DNA of 64,000 nucleotides from Clostridium estertheticum (GCF_011065935.2 NZ_JAAMNH020000001.1:4423001-4487000); one strand, 5' to 3'; positions 28,143 through 37,556 are shown, counted from the first letter of the stretch. The notes: a model not told the origin generated them from the sequence alone. Numbers and translations are program-made.

Positions 28143-28982
28143 TTATTTTAATCTAGTACCTTCTTCATCCTGAAGGATTAGATCACTTTTCATAAGGCCG
28201 CCCAATGCTCTTTTAAAGGCGTTTTTGCTGGTTTTAAAAACTTTCTTTATATCATCTGGAGAACTCTTATCATTGTATGGCATAGATCCATTAGAGCTAT
28301 TTAAATATTCTAATATTTGCTCTTCAACTACATCTCTTTCTTCTAGTCTTGGCTTTCTTACTGTTAAGTCCATTTTACCATCTTCATAATATTTTTTTAC
28401 TCTTACTTTTAATCTATCTCCAGGCGTTATATTCATATAATTCTCATTTCTTAGAATAACCCCTCTATAAATATCATCAATAGCTATCATTACAGTACCA
28501 TTAGTCTGAATTCCGTATACTGTACCTTCCACTTCATCATCAATCTTATATGAATCTGTCTCATATAAATATTTATCAACAAAAGTAGTGGCTGCAATTC
28601 TTCCAGTCTTATCTAAATATATATAGAAAAGATATTTTCTTCCTGTTTCTAATTTGTAATTTTCCTCCTTAAAAGGAACCAATACATCTCTTTCTAGACC
28701 AATTTCTACAAAACTCCCTATTGTAGTCATGTCAATTACCTTAAGATAAGCTAAATCTCCAACCTTTGCAAGGGGTTTTTTTAAGGTTGAAATTAATCTA
28801 TCACTTGAATCTCTGTATACAAAGGCTTCAACCTCATCATCAATATTAAGCGCCCTACCTAAGGTGCTTTTCATTGGAAGTAGTATGTCATCACTAGTGT
28901 TTCCTGTACCAGCGTCTAAATAGTACCCAAATTCTGCACGCCTTACTACTTTTAAATTATTTAAATCTCCTATGTTTATCAT
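28143..28982 (-). CDS. cvfB: CvfB-family S1 RNA-binding protein
   Basis: 279-aa protein with S1-like barrels and a C-terminal winged helix. An N-terminal half (GDLNNLKVVRRAEFGYYLDAG...ILLPMKST) is followed by LAYLKVIDMTTIGSFVEIGLERDVLVPFKEE and a third S1 unit (VEGTVYGIQTNGTVMIAIDDIYRGVIL). It ends with IEEQ..ILEYLNSS...DIKKVFKTSKNAFKRALGGLMKSDLI, the CvfB winged helix. In staphylococci CvfB affects virulence gene expression; here a general RNA-binding role is assumed. The fRMsr gene lies just upstream in the same direction. Confidence 0.88.
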   Translation of the reverse strand: MINIGDLNNLKVVRRAEFGYYLDAGTGNTSDDILLPMKSTLGRALNIDDEVEAFVYRDSSDRLISTLKKPLAKVGDLAYLKVIDMTTIGSFVEIGLERDVLVPFKEENYKLETGRKYLFYIYLDKTGRIAATTFVDKYLYETDSYKIDDEVEGTVYGIQTNGTVMIAIDDIYRGVILRNENYMNITPGDRLKVRVKKYYEDGKMDLTVRKPRLEERDVVEEQILEYLNSSNGSMPYNDKSSPDDIKKVFKTSKNAFKRALGGLMKSDLILQDEEGTRLK

Positions 28983-29004
28983 TTTATAATCTCCTACCTC
29001 TTAT

Positions 29005-29502
29005 TTAAACTTTTGACCAATCTATGTATTTGTTAAGTTTAGAAACAAATTGCACTAAATATTTTTCTTCAAGCTCTGTAAATCTTCCTAGCTCTGGACT
29101 ATCTAAATCTAAAACTCCATAAACTACACCGTCTTTTATTATAGGTATAACAATTTCTGAATTTGTTGCAGCGTCGCAAGCAATGTGTCCTGGAAATTCA
29201 TTTACATTTTCTATACGCTGAAGTTTTTTTGTAGCTACTGCTGCTCCACATACACCTTTACCTATTTCTATCCTGTTACACGCTGGAAGGCCCTGGAACA
29301 TTCCAAGCACCAATGTATTTTCGCGTAGTATGTAAAACCCTGCCCAATTTAATCTATCCATAACTGCTTTAATAATTGCAGCAGCATTTGATAAATTTGC
29401 TAAATTATTTTTTTCTGAGCTGAGCTGTCCTTCTAAAACAATAAGCATATATTTATATTTCTGCTCATTTGTCATCTTTTCTATTCCATTTAATTTTATC
29501 AT
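29005..29502 (-). CDS. msrC: GAF-domain free methionine-(R)-sulfoxide reductase
   Basis: 165-aa stand-alone GAF domain matching fRMsr. Key parts are NWAGFYILRENTLVLGMFQGLPACNRIEIGKGVCGAAVATKK and RIENVNEFPGHIACDAATNSEIVIPI. The three Cys (in LPACNRI, KGVCGAA and HIACDAA) correspond to the redox cysteines of the family. It repairs free oxidised methionine. The ATG at 29502 follows AAGGAGTGAG; an upstream in-frame start lacks such a site. Confidence 0.9.
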   Translation of the reverse strand: MIKLNGIEKMTNEQKYKYMLIVLEGQLSSEKNNLANLSNAAAIIKAVMDRLNWAGFYILRENTLVLGMFQGLPACNRIEIGKGVCGAAVATKKLQRIENVNEFPGHIACDAATNSEIVIPIIKDGVVYGVLDLDSPELGRFTELEEKYLVQFVSKLNKYIDWSKV

Positions 29503-29601
29503 TTTCTCACTCCTTAAAAACAAGAACTCCCTGCCTTCTAAATCCCTACTTCTATTGTAGTGAAAAAACCATCAAAATAAAAGCTATTTTTAAAAATAAA
29601 A

Positions 29602-29647
29602 GGCAGTTAACACCTTAATTATTCAAATAGTTGTTAACCGTCGCCAT
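29602..29647. repeat. GTTAACCGTCGCC hairpin of the GGGACGGTTAACAA family
   Basis: GGCAGTTAACA pairs with TGTTAACCGTCGCC around an AT-rich loop. It lies just after the carbonic-anhydrase-like gene stop on the minus strand; related to the palindrome at 21201. Confidence 0.55.
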
Positions 29648-29657
29648 ATATCCACTT

Positions 29658-30164
29658 TTATTTTATTATATATTTCATTGAAAGTTGTACATAATGCTCC
29701 GCGGATTCTTTTAATCCTTGTTTTTCTTCTATGGTTAGTTCTCGAATTATCTTTGCGGGCACTCCCATGCAAAGAACACCAGAAGGTATCTTCTTCCCTT
29801 GAGTGACTAAGCTACCAGCACCGATTATAGTATATTCTCCTATTTCAGCCCCATCAAGTATAGTGCTACCCATACCAATTAAAGTATTACTTGAAATTTT
29901 ACAACCATGTATTATAGAATTATGTCCTACAGTTACATAATCTCCTATATACACTGGAAAATCCTTATTAGTATGCACCGTGCAATTGTCTTGAACATTT
30001 GAATAAGCACCTACAGATATATGATCCATATCCCCTCTTAATACAGCCCCAAACCAAATGTTACTGCATTGTCCTATAAATACATTTCCTATAACATCTG
30101 CACTTATAGCCACAAAAGATTGCTTGTGTACAGTAGGTATTTGTCCATTAAATTGATGTATCAT
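29658..30164 (-). CDS. Gamma carbonic anhydrase-like hexapeptide-repeat protein
   Basis: 168-aa left-handed beta-helix protein of the YrdA/PaaY type. Hexapeptide repeats run through VIGNVFIGQCSNIWFGAVLRGDMDHISVGAYSNVQDNCTVHTN...VTVGHNSIIHGCKISSNTLIGMGSTILDGAEIGEYTIIGAGSLV. The three zinc histidines correspond to His in CTVHTN, TVGHNS and IIHGC. Whether it hydrates CO2 is not certain for this subgroup. It is monocistronic, with a hairpin after it. Confidence 0.87.
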   Translation of the reverse strand: MIHQFNGQIPTVHKQSFVAISADVIGNVFIGQCSNIWFGAVLRGDMDHISVGAYSNVQDNCTVHTNKDFPVYIGDYVTVGHNSIIHGCKISSNTLIGMGSTILDGAEIGEYTIIGAGSLVTQGKKIPSGVLCMGVPAKIIRELTIEEKQGLKESAEHYVQLSMKYIIK

Positions 30165-30542
30165 AAGTTTCCGATCACCTCTTCTAAAATAATAAATACA
30201 TATATATTATACCCGATATTATATAATTTTAACTATAATTCGTCATATTTTTGGTTAATAGTTCATGTTGAATTATATACTATTTTATTATATAATAGCA
30301 TTCAATTTTCATATTATTCTAATATATAATACATTGATTTTTATAATATTTTAATATATAATACCATATATAGTGATGAATTTGTTTGTATTCACTACAT
30401 ATTGTATACCATGCTGCTGTTTCAGTTCTATCATATAATATGGAGTTAAACAATTAATAGTGCTTCTAGCTTAGTAATATCAAGCATGTAGAAATACATT
30501 TCACATAATCTAGATTTAATTTTAAATATCAATAAAATAATC
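30165..30542. other. AT-rich divergent promoter region of nrdJ
   Basis: No gene is seen. It contains loosely repeated TATATAATA words between 30190 and 30370. I looked for a cobalamin riboswitch box, expected for a B12-dependent enzyme, and did not find one. Confidence 0.5.
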
Positions 30543-30585
30543 GGAGGTGAACATACTAGCTTTTTTTAAGCTAGTATTAATTATG
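30543..30585 (+). promoter_or_regulatory. nrdJ ribosome site with a hairpin between SD and ATG
   Basis: GGAGGTGA (30543-30550) is 32 nt from the ATG (30583). The gap holds a 9-bp stem, TACTAGCTT (30554-30562) with AAGCTAGTA (30568-30576). If folded, the remaining spacing is about 9 nt, a normal value. Confidence 0.65.
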
Positions 30586-33500
30586 GCGGAAATAAAAAGT
30601 TTATTTAAAAGATTTTATACAGGTGCATTAGAAGAAGATAAAAATATTACGGTTTTTGATTTATTTGAGTGGAAAAAGGTAGATGTTTTTTTAAAGGACC
30701 ATAAATCTAACAAAGTACTTTTAGATATGAAGGATTTGGAATTTCCAGAGCATTACTCACAAAATTCTTGTGATATTATTGCTTCAAAATATTTTAGGAA
30801 ATCCGGTGTTCCAGGCACGCTAGGTTATGAGAATAGTATGAAAATGGTTGCTCATAGGCTTGTTAATTTTTGGTGTGAATCCTTAATTGATGAAACAATT
30901 ATTAAAACCCAGGAGGAAAAAAGCATTATTTATGATGAATTAGTTTATGCATTTTTAAATCAAATGTTTGCTCCAAATTCTCCTCAATGGTTTAATACTG
31001 GACTTAATCTATCTTATGGAATAAAAGGTGGAACTTTAGATAATTTTTATTATGATGAAAGTGAAAAAAAGATTGTTAAAAGCGAAGATGCTTATACAAG
31101 AACCCAAGCTTCAGCTTGCTTCATTCTCTCAATTGAAGATAAATTACTTGGCAAACACTCAATATCTGAGCAGTATGTAACAGAAACTAAATTATTTAAA
31201 GGCGGTTCAGGTACCGGAACTAACTTCTCTAGTATAAGAGGTAAAGGTGAAAAATTATCTAGTGGTGGAGTTTCTTCAGGCCTCATGAGTTTTTTAAAAG
31301 GCCTTGATAGAAATGCAGGGGCAATAAAATCTGGCGGAACTACAAGACGTGCTGCTAAAATGCTATGTCTTGATATTGACCATCCAGAAATAATGGAATT
31401 TATGACTTGGAAAGCTAAAGAAGAAGATAAAGTGCGTGCTCTTACTAAAATGGGTTATGATGGTAGCTTTGAAGGAGAATCTTATGAGACTGTCTCTGGT
31501 CAAAATGGAAACAACTCCATAAGATTCTCAGATGAATTCATGATGAAGGTGGATGGACTTTCAAAAAATCCTAAACAGACTATTACTCTTAAAGGAAGAT
31601 CTGATAGCTCAGTTAATAAAGATATAAACGTCAACGAACTATGGGATACCTTTAACAAAGCTGCTTGGCTATGTGCAGATCCTGCTCCTCAGTTTGATGA
31701 TACTTTTAATGCATGGCACACTTGCCCTGCTGGAGAAGATGGACAAGTTAATGCAAAGCACAATAGAATTAATTCAACTAATCCTTGTGGAGAATATGCA
31801 TTTTTAGATGATACTTCATGTAATTTAGCCTCTATTAATATTTATAAATTTTATGATAGTAAAACTAAAAAATTAGATATAGATGGTTATGTTCATTTAA
31901 TAGGACTTACTCAATTAATTCTTGAAGCTTCCATACATTGGGGCCAGTTTCCTACGGAAGATATAGCAAGAAAAACCTACTTATTTAGAAGCACAGGACT
32001 TGGGATTGCAAACTTATCTTCACTACTTATGGTAATGGGATATGCTTATGACTCAGAAGATGCTAGAAATTTAGCTTCTACGTTAACTGGAATAATGACT
32101 GGGCAATCTTATTATGTTTCATCCCTAATAGCAAAAGAACTAGCTCCTTTTGAAAAATATGAAATTAACAAACCATATATGCAACTGGTTATAAGAAATC
32201 ACGCTAGAGCAGCTGGAGCACTAGATACTAAATTTGAAAATTTAAATTATAAGCCTATAAAAGTTAACCACTCTCTTTTAAATAAAAACTCTCTAGGATA
32301 TATGGGCGAAACCTTAAAAAATTGTTGGTCAAAAGCATTAAATAGTGGTGAAAAATACGGTTTTAGAAATGCTCAAGTTACCGTTATAGCTCCCACTGGT
32401 ACTATTTCCTTTGCCATGGATTGCGGTGCAACATCTATAGAACCATATTTCAGTCATTTCATTTATAAAAAATTATCTGGCGGCGGTTATATGACCATGG
32501 TTAATCCAGTAATTAAAGCTTCCTTAGATAACTTAGGATACTCTGAAATCCAAACAAATGAAATTTTAGATTATATTCTAAGAAAAGAAAAAGTTGAGGA
32601 AAATGGATTTGAATACGAAAAAATTATTGATGGTAAAATCGAGGGCGCTCCACATTTAAAACCTGAACATTTACCTATCTTTGATACAGCAAACAAATGC
32701 GGTAGTGGAAAAAGATATATTCCATTTATGGGACATGTTCTCATGATGGCAGCAATAACTCCAATGATATCAGGATCTATATCAAAGACTGTAAATTTAC
32801 CTAAAAATGCCTCTATAGAAGACTTTAAAGAAGTTATATTGAATTCTTGGAAACTAGGTGTAAAAGGTATAGCCTTATATAGAGATGGTTCAAAGGCAAG
32901 TCAGCCTTTAAATACTACCTTATCTCAAGATAAAGAACTATCACTTGAAGATTTATCCTATTCGGATCTTTTAAAGAAAGCAAAGCAGCAGCAAGAAATA
33001 TCCAATCATTCTACAAGAGAAAAGCCAATTGGAATCCGTTATGGCACTACACATCCTGCTCAAATTGATGATGTAAAAGTCTATACTACGGTAAATAGGC
33101 GTTCAAATGGAGAGATCTCTGAAATATATATAACAACAGATAGAGAAGGTACTATTATTACTGGACTTCTCAATTCCCTTTCAAAGTCTATTTCAGTAAT
33201 GCTTCAGTATCACGTACCTGCAGAAGATATTTCTAAAATGCTTCGCGGACAAAAATTCGAACCTTATGGTTTTGTACAAAAACATCCTTATATTAAGTCT
33301 GTTTCATCTATATCTGATTTAATTAGCAAGATAATTGATATAGAATTAGGTGACTATACGAGATGTCAAATTAAACCTGAAAGCTATGAAAACACTAATA
33401 TTCCTAAAAATCCGCTAATGCCAGATGAAAACGAAATTTCAGCTAGCTTAGTAGAAACTGAAAATGTATCTTCCTTCGAAAACACTGAAAAACCTAAAGG

Positions 33501-33609
33501 GGAAAGGTTATACTCTGAAACCTGCTCTCATTGTTCAAGTACTAAACTTGTTAAAAGTGGTACTTGCAAGGTTTGTCTAGATTGCGGAACAACTACGGGG
33601 TGCAGCTAG
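30583..33609 (+). CDS. nrdJ: Adenosylcobalamin-dependent (class II) ribonucleotide reductase
   Basis: About 1008 aa. It reduces ribonucleotides to deoxyribonucleotides without oxygen. Motifs seen: FAPNSPQWFNTGL, SACFILSIED (an active-site Cys), FKGGSGTGTNFSSIRGKGE, NPCGEYAFLDDTSCNLASIN (radical-site Cys and Glu), APTGTISFAMDCG and GSISKTVNLP. The C-terminus has two CxxC pairs (CSHCSSTKLVKSGTCKVCLDCG), the zinc/redox tail of NrdJ. I start at the ATG at 30583; the in-frame GTG at 30547 lies inside the Shine-Dalgarno and is unlikely. The intervening hairpin is described separately. Confidence 0.93.
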   Translation: MAEIKSLFKRFYTGALEEDKNITVFDLFEWKKVDVFLKDHKSNKVLLDMKDLEFPEHYSQNSCDIIASKYFRKSGVPGTLGYENSMKMVAHRLVNFWCESLIDETIIKTQEEKSIIYDELVYAFLNQMFAPNSPQWFNTGLNLSYGIKGGTLDNFYYDESEKKIVKSEDAYTRTQASACFILSIEDKLLGKHSISEQYVTETKLFKGGSGTGTNFSSIRGKGEKLSSGGVSSGLMSFLKGLDRNAGAIKSGGTTRRAAKMLCLDIDHPEIMEFMTWKAKEEDKVRALTKMGYDGSFEGESYETVSGQNGNNSIRFSDEFMMKVDGLSKNPKQTITLKGRSDSSVNKDINVNELWDTFNKAAWLCADPAPQFDDTFNAWHTCPAGEDGQVNAKHNRINSTNPCGEYAFLDDTSCNLASINIYKFYDSKTKKLDIDGYVHLIGLTQLILEASIHWGQFPTEDIARKTYLFRSTGLGIANLSSLLMVMGYAYDSEDARNLASTLTGIMTGQSYYVSSLIAKELAPFEKYEINKPYMQLVIRNHARAAGALDTKFENLNYKPIKVNHSLLNKNSLGYMGETLKNCWSKALNSGEKYGFRNAQVTVIAPTGTISFAMDCGATSIEPYFSHFIYKKLSGGGYMTMVNPVIKASLDNLGYSEIQTNEILDYILRKEKVEENGFEYEKIIDGKIEGAPHLKPEHLPIFDTANKCGSGKRYIPFMGHVLMMAAITPMISGSISKTVNLPKNASIEDFKEVILNSWKLGVKGIALYRDGSKASQPLNTTLSQDKELSLEDLSYSDLLKKAKQQQEISNHSTREKPIGIRYGTTHPAQIDDVKVYTTVNRRSNGEISEIYITTDREGTIITGLLNSLSKSISVMLQYHVPAEDISKMLRGQKFEPYGFVQKHPYIKSVSSISDLISKIIDIELGDYTRCQIKPESYENTNIPKNPLMPDENEISASLVETENVSSFENTEKPKGERLYSETCSHCSSTKLVKSGTCKVCLDCGTTTGCS

Positions 33610-33642
33610 CCCCAAACTAATTCAACCAAATGCAGTAGACAT

Positions 33643-33705
33643 ACAACTTTGACCTTTACTAACACAACTTTTACCTTTATTGGTACAACTTTGAGCTTTA
33701 CTAAA
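33643..33705. repeat. Three imperfect 21-bp tandem repeats
   Basis: Units begin with ACAACTTT at 33643, 33664 and 33685. Spaced multiple repeats of this kind are found at the ends of IS21-family elements, but no IstA/IstB frame is present, so this is at most a leftover. Confidence 0.55.
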
Positions 33706-33855
33706 AAATGCATATTTATGCATTTGTATTCAAGTAAATAAATAGTCATTTCCTTTCAGTTAATATATGATTATTGTTTTTACAAATTATACACCATTAT
33801 AAATATTTTTAAATAAATAAAATAAAATATAAATAAATATAGTTTTTACATTTTG

Positions 33856-33886
33856 CCCTTTGAAGGAAACTTCAAAGGGTTTCTTT
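33856..33886 (+). terminator. Rho-independent terminator downstream of nrdJ
   Basis: CCCTTTGAA (33856-33864) pairs with TTCAAAGGG (33871-33879), followed by TTTCTTTTTTT. A second AT-rich hairpin (TTATTTATAACAATATTG with its complement) spans about 33897-33942, at the end of the PIN-like gene. Confidence 0.88.
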
Positions 33887-33931
33887 TTTTCAAAATTATT
33901 TATAACAATATTGAACTGTAGTGCAATATTG

Positions 33932-35123
33932 TTATAAATAACCACCTTCCTTACCATCATACGGCACTCCATTAGCAGGATCTTCGTAGTGCTGTTTAAA
34001 CCAAGATACCATTATCGTTACTTCATTTCCCACAGGTTTAGAACTCTGATTTATAATTTCTAATGCATTTATTAAAGCTGGATCTAACTGAAATTTATTT
34101 GCTATTTTATATGCATTTACTATAGCCGGACTTAACTTAACTCTGTTTGCTATTTTCAATGCATTTTCAATTGCTGGATAAAAGTAATTTAAGTTACTTA
34201 ATTCCTCATCATCCAAATTCGAATTTAACAAATCTTTTTCTATTACAACTGACTCTCTCTCTAACTCTTTAGTGTCTTCTATGGTATGTAAACCTGAAAT
34301 ATAATTTATAAATTTCTGAGTAGTAATAGTGTGAAATTTTTGATTAGTCTCATCAAAAAATTCCTTAATTAGTTCTTTTCTGGGTCCTAAATCGTATTCG
34401 TGAAACTTATCACACCAATCAGATTTTCTGTCATCTGATACAAATAAGATATCCTTTTGTTTATCTTTTGCAATATTCATCATTTCTTTCCATATAATAA
34501 AATCTCCATAACAATTTGGCACTGACTTATTTTTATCCTCATATCCTGGAGGTGTTTGAACTTCATATCTCTTTTTCCCTAACTTATATATTTCCTCTAA
34601 ATCAGCTTTTTAAATGGACTATTTATCTTACCATCAAATATCTCTAATATTTTATCTATAATAGGATCAACATCAATTATAAAAGTTTTGTCAATATCAA
34701 CATTATATGAATCTATTTTATCTTCTATTTCTTTTTTAGTATTCGTTAATATATCCATAACACTATTCTTTAAATTAATTTCATGCTTTATTAAATTACA
34801 AGAATCTTTATTTTTTGATGTGAAATTATCTCTCACTATATTACTTAGTTCTGTAATTTTTATATTCAGTTCTTTTTTAAATCTTCTTTAAACTTAGATT
34901 TATTATATATTATTGTTAACCTATTATTATAAAATTCTTGTACTGATTGATATGTTAAAAATAGCCTGTCTTTTACGACATCTAATATTTCAAAATATTT
35001 TTCTCTATTATCATTATTAAATCTATATATGTTTAATAATGCATTTGCATCTAATATTATTATCCCATTTTTAAGTATGCTATCTGTGGAACCATTTTTC
35101 TCCATGTTATATTCAAAAAACAC
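33932..35123 (-). pseudogene. PIN-like domain (PIN_8/DUF4935-type) gene, two frameshifts
   Basis: Three consecutive open pieces make one protein. Piece 1 (34866-35123) has GIIILDANALLNIYRFNNDNREKYFEIL..DRLFLTYQSVQEFYNNR, a PIN nuclease core with the first acidic residues. Piece 2 (34597-34860) is coiled coil. Piece 3 (33932-34600) has GYEDKNKSVPNCYGDFIIWKEMM and ILFVSDDRKSDWCDKF, the remaining PIN acids, and the usual C-terminal WFKQHYEDPANGVPYDGKEGGYL. Both breaks fall in A-runs (near 34878 and 34605); restoring one base in each rejoins the frame. The best-spaced start codon is also damaged (ATA where ATG is expected, after GGAGGAATTAAT). Stand-alone PIN_8 genes often sit in defence islands. 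Confidence 0.75.
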
Positions 35124-35372
35124 TTGTTTTATATTAATTCCTCCAATACTTTTCTATTAATATTGATTTCATACAAATTTAATATTTTTATAAATCCTAA
35201 GAGAGGACATTTGTAAAACGCAGAATTACTCCATTACTTTAGTAATTCTAACAGTTGTTTGCGTCGTCAGTTATGAAATATGCGAACTAACTTATTTAAA
35301 ATAATATATTGAAGTAGCTTATTATATTATTTAGCTTTGATTAATCAATAAAGATATTACAAATTTTTTTAA

Positions 35373-36368
35373 TTATTCTCTAGATATCTTCCCCTTATAC
35401 TCTTTAGTAAATAGAAATGGTAGGAATACAATAGTGCAAAAGATTAAACTTAGTAATAAGTCCTTTAGTGAAATTGGCTTACCATAGGCACTACTGGCAT
35501 CAATAAAAATACTGTTATTAATTAAATGAATAATTATAACTGACCAAAGGTTTCTAGTTTTCATATAGACAAATCCAAAGAAAATACTAATCAAAATACA
35601 ATAGCCAATATGAGATAGTACACAATAAATAGGGGTGGATGGACTGTATAGCATAAAACAAAGTGGTAAATGCCATATCCCCCATATAAATCCTAATATA
35701 ATAACACCAAGTTTTTCACCGAATAAAACTTGAAGTTTTGGCTGTAAGTATTCCCTCCATCCCAGTTCTTCTCCAAAGAATAATATAAAGGAGGAGAAAA
35801 CACCAATTGGCACAATAATAATAAGTAAAGGGACTGTATGCATAGTCTTTTTTAGTATTTCAGATAAATTACTATAAGCAAGTCCACTAAATATAACTAT
35901 AATTAATCTAAGTCCAATATACAATAAACCCAATAATATAACATTCTTAAAGTTCTTTCCAAAAACCATACTAATTTTTTCAAAACAATTATCTTTATTA
36001 ATCTTTATCATAAAGAAAGCAAATATACTAACTATAGTTACGAGTATCACTATAACATTAGATACATGAGCTGGAAAAGCAAAAACTCCAACAATCAATA
36101 TAACGATAGATAAAATACTGTAAATAATATAGAGCTTAAAGAAGCTCATTAATCCCTTGGGGATATTATCTTTATCATAATAAATTTTTACCCCAATGGC
36201 AGCTAATGCGGGATAAAGCATCTGCACTGATGCAAATGCTTGGACACCACTGGCATCAATATGTTTGTAAACAAAAAACATTAATATACCCATACTAAAT
36301 GTAATTGAAAAGGTAACTAATAAGAATGCTACTATTTCGTTTTTATTTTTATTCGACTTTGTATCCAT
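35373..36368 (-). CDS. CPBP-family intramembrane metalloprotease
   Basis: 331-aa polytopic membrane protein with about eight to nine transmembrane helices. The CPBP/Abi motifs are seen: FFGEELGWREYLQPKLQ (motif 1, EExxxR-like), GFIWGIWHLPLCF (motif 2, with the catalytic His) and IIHLINNSIFI (motif 3, HxxxN). Roles of relatives include bacteriocin self-immunity and peptide processing; none is shown here. The start has GGTGAGG upstream. It sits in a region of decayed genes but is itself intact. Confidence 0.85.
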   Translation of the reverse strand: MDTKSNKNKNEIVAFLLVTFSITFSMGILMFFVYKHIDASGVQAFASVQMLYPALAAIGVKIYYDKDNIPKGLMSFFKLYIIYSILSIVILIVGVFAFPAHVSNVIVILVTIVSIFAFFMIKINKDNCFEKISMVFGKNFKNVILLGLLYIGLRLIIVIFSGLAYSNLSEILKKTMHTVPLLIIIVPIGVFSSFILFFGEELGWREYLQPKLQVLFGEKLGVIILGFIWGIWHLPLCFMLYSPSTPIYCVLSHIGYCILISIFFGFVYMKTRNLWSVIIIHLINNSIFIDASSAYGKPISLKDLLLSLIFCTIVFLPFLFTKEYKGKISRE

Positions 36369-36390
36369 AGAATCTCACCCTCACCATAAA

Positions 36391-36614
36391 TTATTTAGAA
36401 GTATTATAAAATTTTTTCAACTCATTCTTTACTTCGTTTGAAAGATTATGCCATCGGATTCCCTGTATTGCGCCTTTTAACGCATATAACCTATTTATGC
36501 AAGCAGAGTCATTAATACTCTTATTCTGGGCCAAGCTTGCTTACTTCCAATTTCAATTAAATATTTAACCTTTTCTACTCCATTCATTACTGATGGGTTG
36601 CATTTTTTTACCAT
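36391..36614 (-). pseudogene. Small hypothetical protein gene with one frameshift
   Basis: From the ATG at 36614 the frame reads MVKKCNPSVMNGVEKVKYLIEIGS. After a frame change near 36535 it continues ASLAQNKSINDSACINRLYALKGAI and ends QGIRWHNLSNEVKNELKKFYNTSK at 36391. Together this gives a coherent basic, helical protein of about 74 aa. No family recognised. It lies directly upstream of the CPBP protease on the same strand. Confidence 0.45.
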
Positions 36615-36939
36615 TGTAAAGCAATATATTTACTTAATTATACTATTAATAATATAATATCCATATTGCTTTAAAAGATATAAATGACGTGAAATGAACA
36701 GTATTTGACTATTTGTACATCTGGCCTATAGCCACAAAGTGAAAGTAACTCAATTACTATTGTGTTACATTCGCTTTAGTTTTCATCATTAGGTTAGTAG
36801 GTAGTTTATAAATATTTCGCAGTAATTAATAAAATTAATCAAGTTTCATTTTAACATATTAAAAATTATTATACGTCTCTTCTCCAGTTCTTCTAATAGT
36901 GATTTATTTTTGAATTGTTATTATCTAAAGTTAAATTTA

Positions 36940-37095
36940 TTAATCAACAAATTTAAATAATTCTTCAACTGTCGTATTGAATACCTTGGCTATATCCATA
37001 GCTAATTTTAGGGATGGATTATATCTCCCATTTTCTAAATGTACTATAGTTTCTCGTCTAACTTCCACTAATTTTGCAAGTTCAGCTTGCTTCAT
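36940..37095 (-). pseudogene. Xre-family HTH regulator, start region lost
   Basis: The open frame has ALMKQAELAKLVEVRRETIVHLENGRYNPSLKLAMDIAKVFNTTVEELFKFVD, a typical compact Xre regulator with its helix-turn-helix. Homologous small regulators begin about 15 residues earlier. Here the upstream codons (NTNIKEYRE) have no start and abut a fragment of another gene. From the internal ATG at 37095 the product would be 51 aa and lack the first helix. Confidence 0.65.
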
Positions 37096-37130
37096 TAATG
37101 CTTTCTCTCTATATTCTTTAATGTTTGTAT

Positions 37131-37220
37131 TTAGAATTGCTCAACAGAGAACCCCATTCTCTTAAATAAATCAACAATAAGCCCTTCAAACATATATCCA
37201 TCTAAATTATTAAAATTCAC
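37131..37220 (-). pseudogene. N-terminal fragment of an Mrr-type restriction endonuclease
   Basis: GTG start at 37220 with GGAGTGAAG upstream; 29 codons read NFNNLDGYMFEGLIVDLFKRMGFSVEQF and then stop. The G.eFE.li..Lf..MGf.Ve pattern is the start of Mrr-like PD-(D/E)XK restriction endonucleases. The catalytic part is gone, and the sequence runs straight into the body of the Xre gene. This looks like a deletion scar. Confidence 0.55.
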
Positions 37221-37383
37221 AATCTTCACTCCAATTAATATAATTATTTATTTATAAAATTTATTATAATTCTCATTATCTTCTTAAAATTATTTAAACA
37301 ACAAAATAGAGTCAAATTTTTACCTGTCTCTATTATTTTACCATAAATTACATTTAAACTTATAAAATTGTTTTAAATTTTTA

Positions 37384-37556
37384 CTATTGTTTATAGATTA
37401 CCTCAATAATATAATCATTTTCCTGGCATAGTCCTTTGTATTCATCTAATTTCCAGTATCTAAATCTATAGTTATCAATTTATTTTTATCCTCAATATTT
37501 ATTTGCTCTCTTATACTATCAGGGTAAGATATAAGGCTTTCATTCCATTCTTTCAT
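37384..37556 (-). pseudogene. Short hypothetical relic with one frameshift
   Basis: Begins MKEWNESLISYPDSIREQINIEDKNKLIT and, after a frame change near 37450, continues RFRYWKLDEYKGLCQENDYIIEVIYKQ to a stop at 37384. The composition is protein-like in both parts. No family recognised. Confidence 0.35.

Noticed and set aside
30165..30542. Cobalamin riboswitch upstream of nrdJ
   Set aside because: Expected for a B12-dependent enzyme, but I find no B12-box or the GC-rich core; the region is almost pure AT.
36977..37165. 62-codon plus-strand frame over the Xre fragment
   Set aside because: The minus strand encodes a recognisable helix-turn-helix; the plus frame is its shadow.
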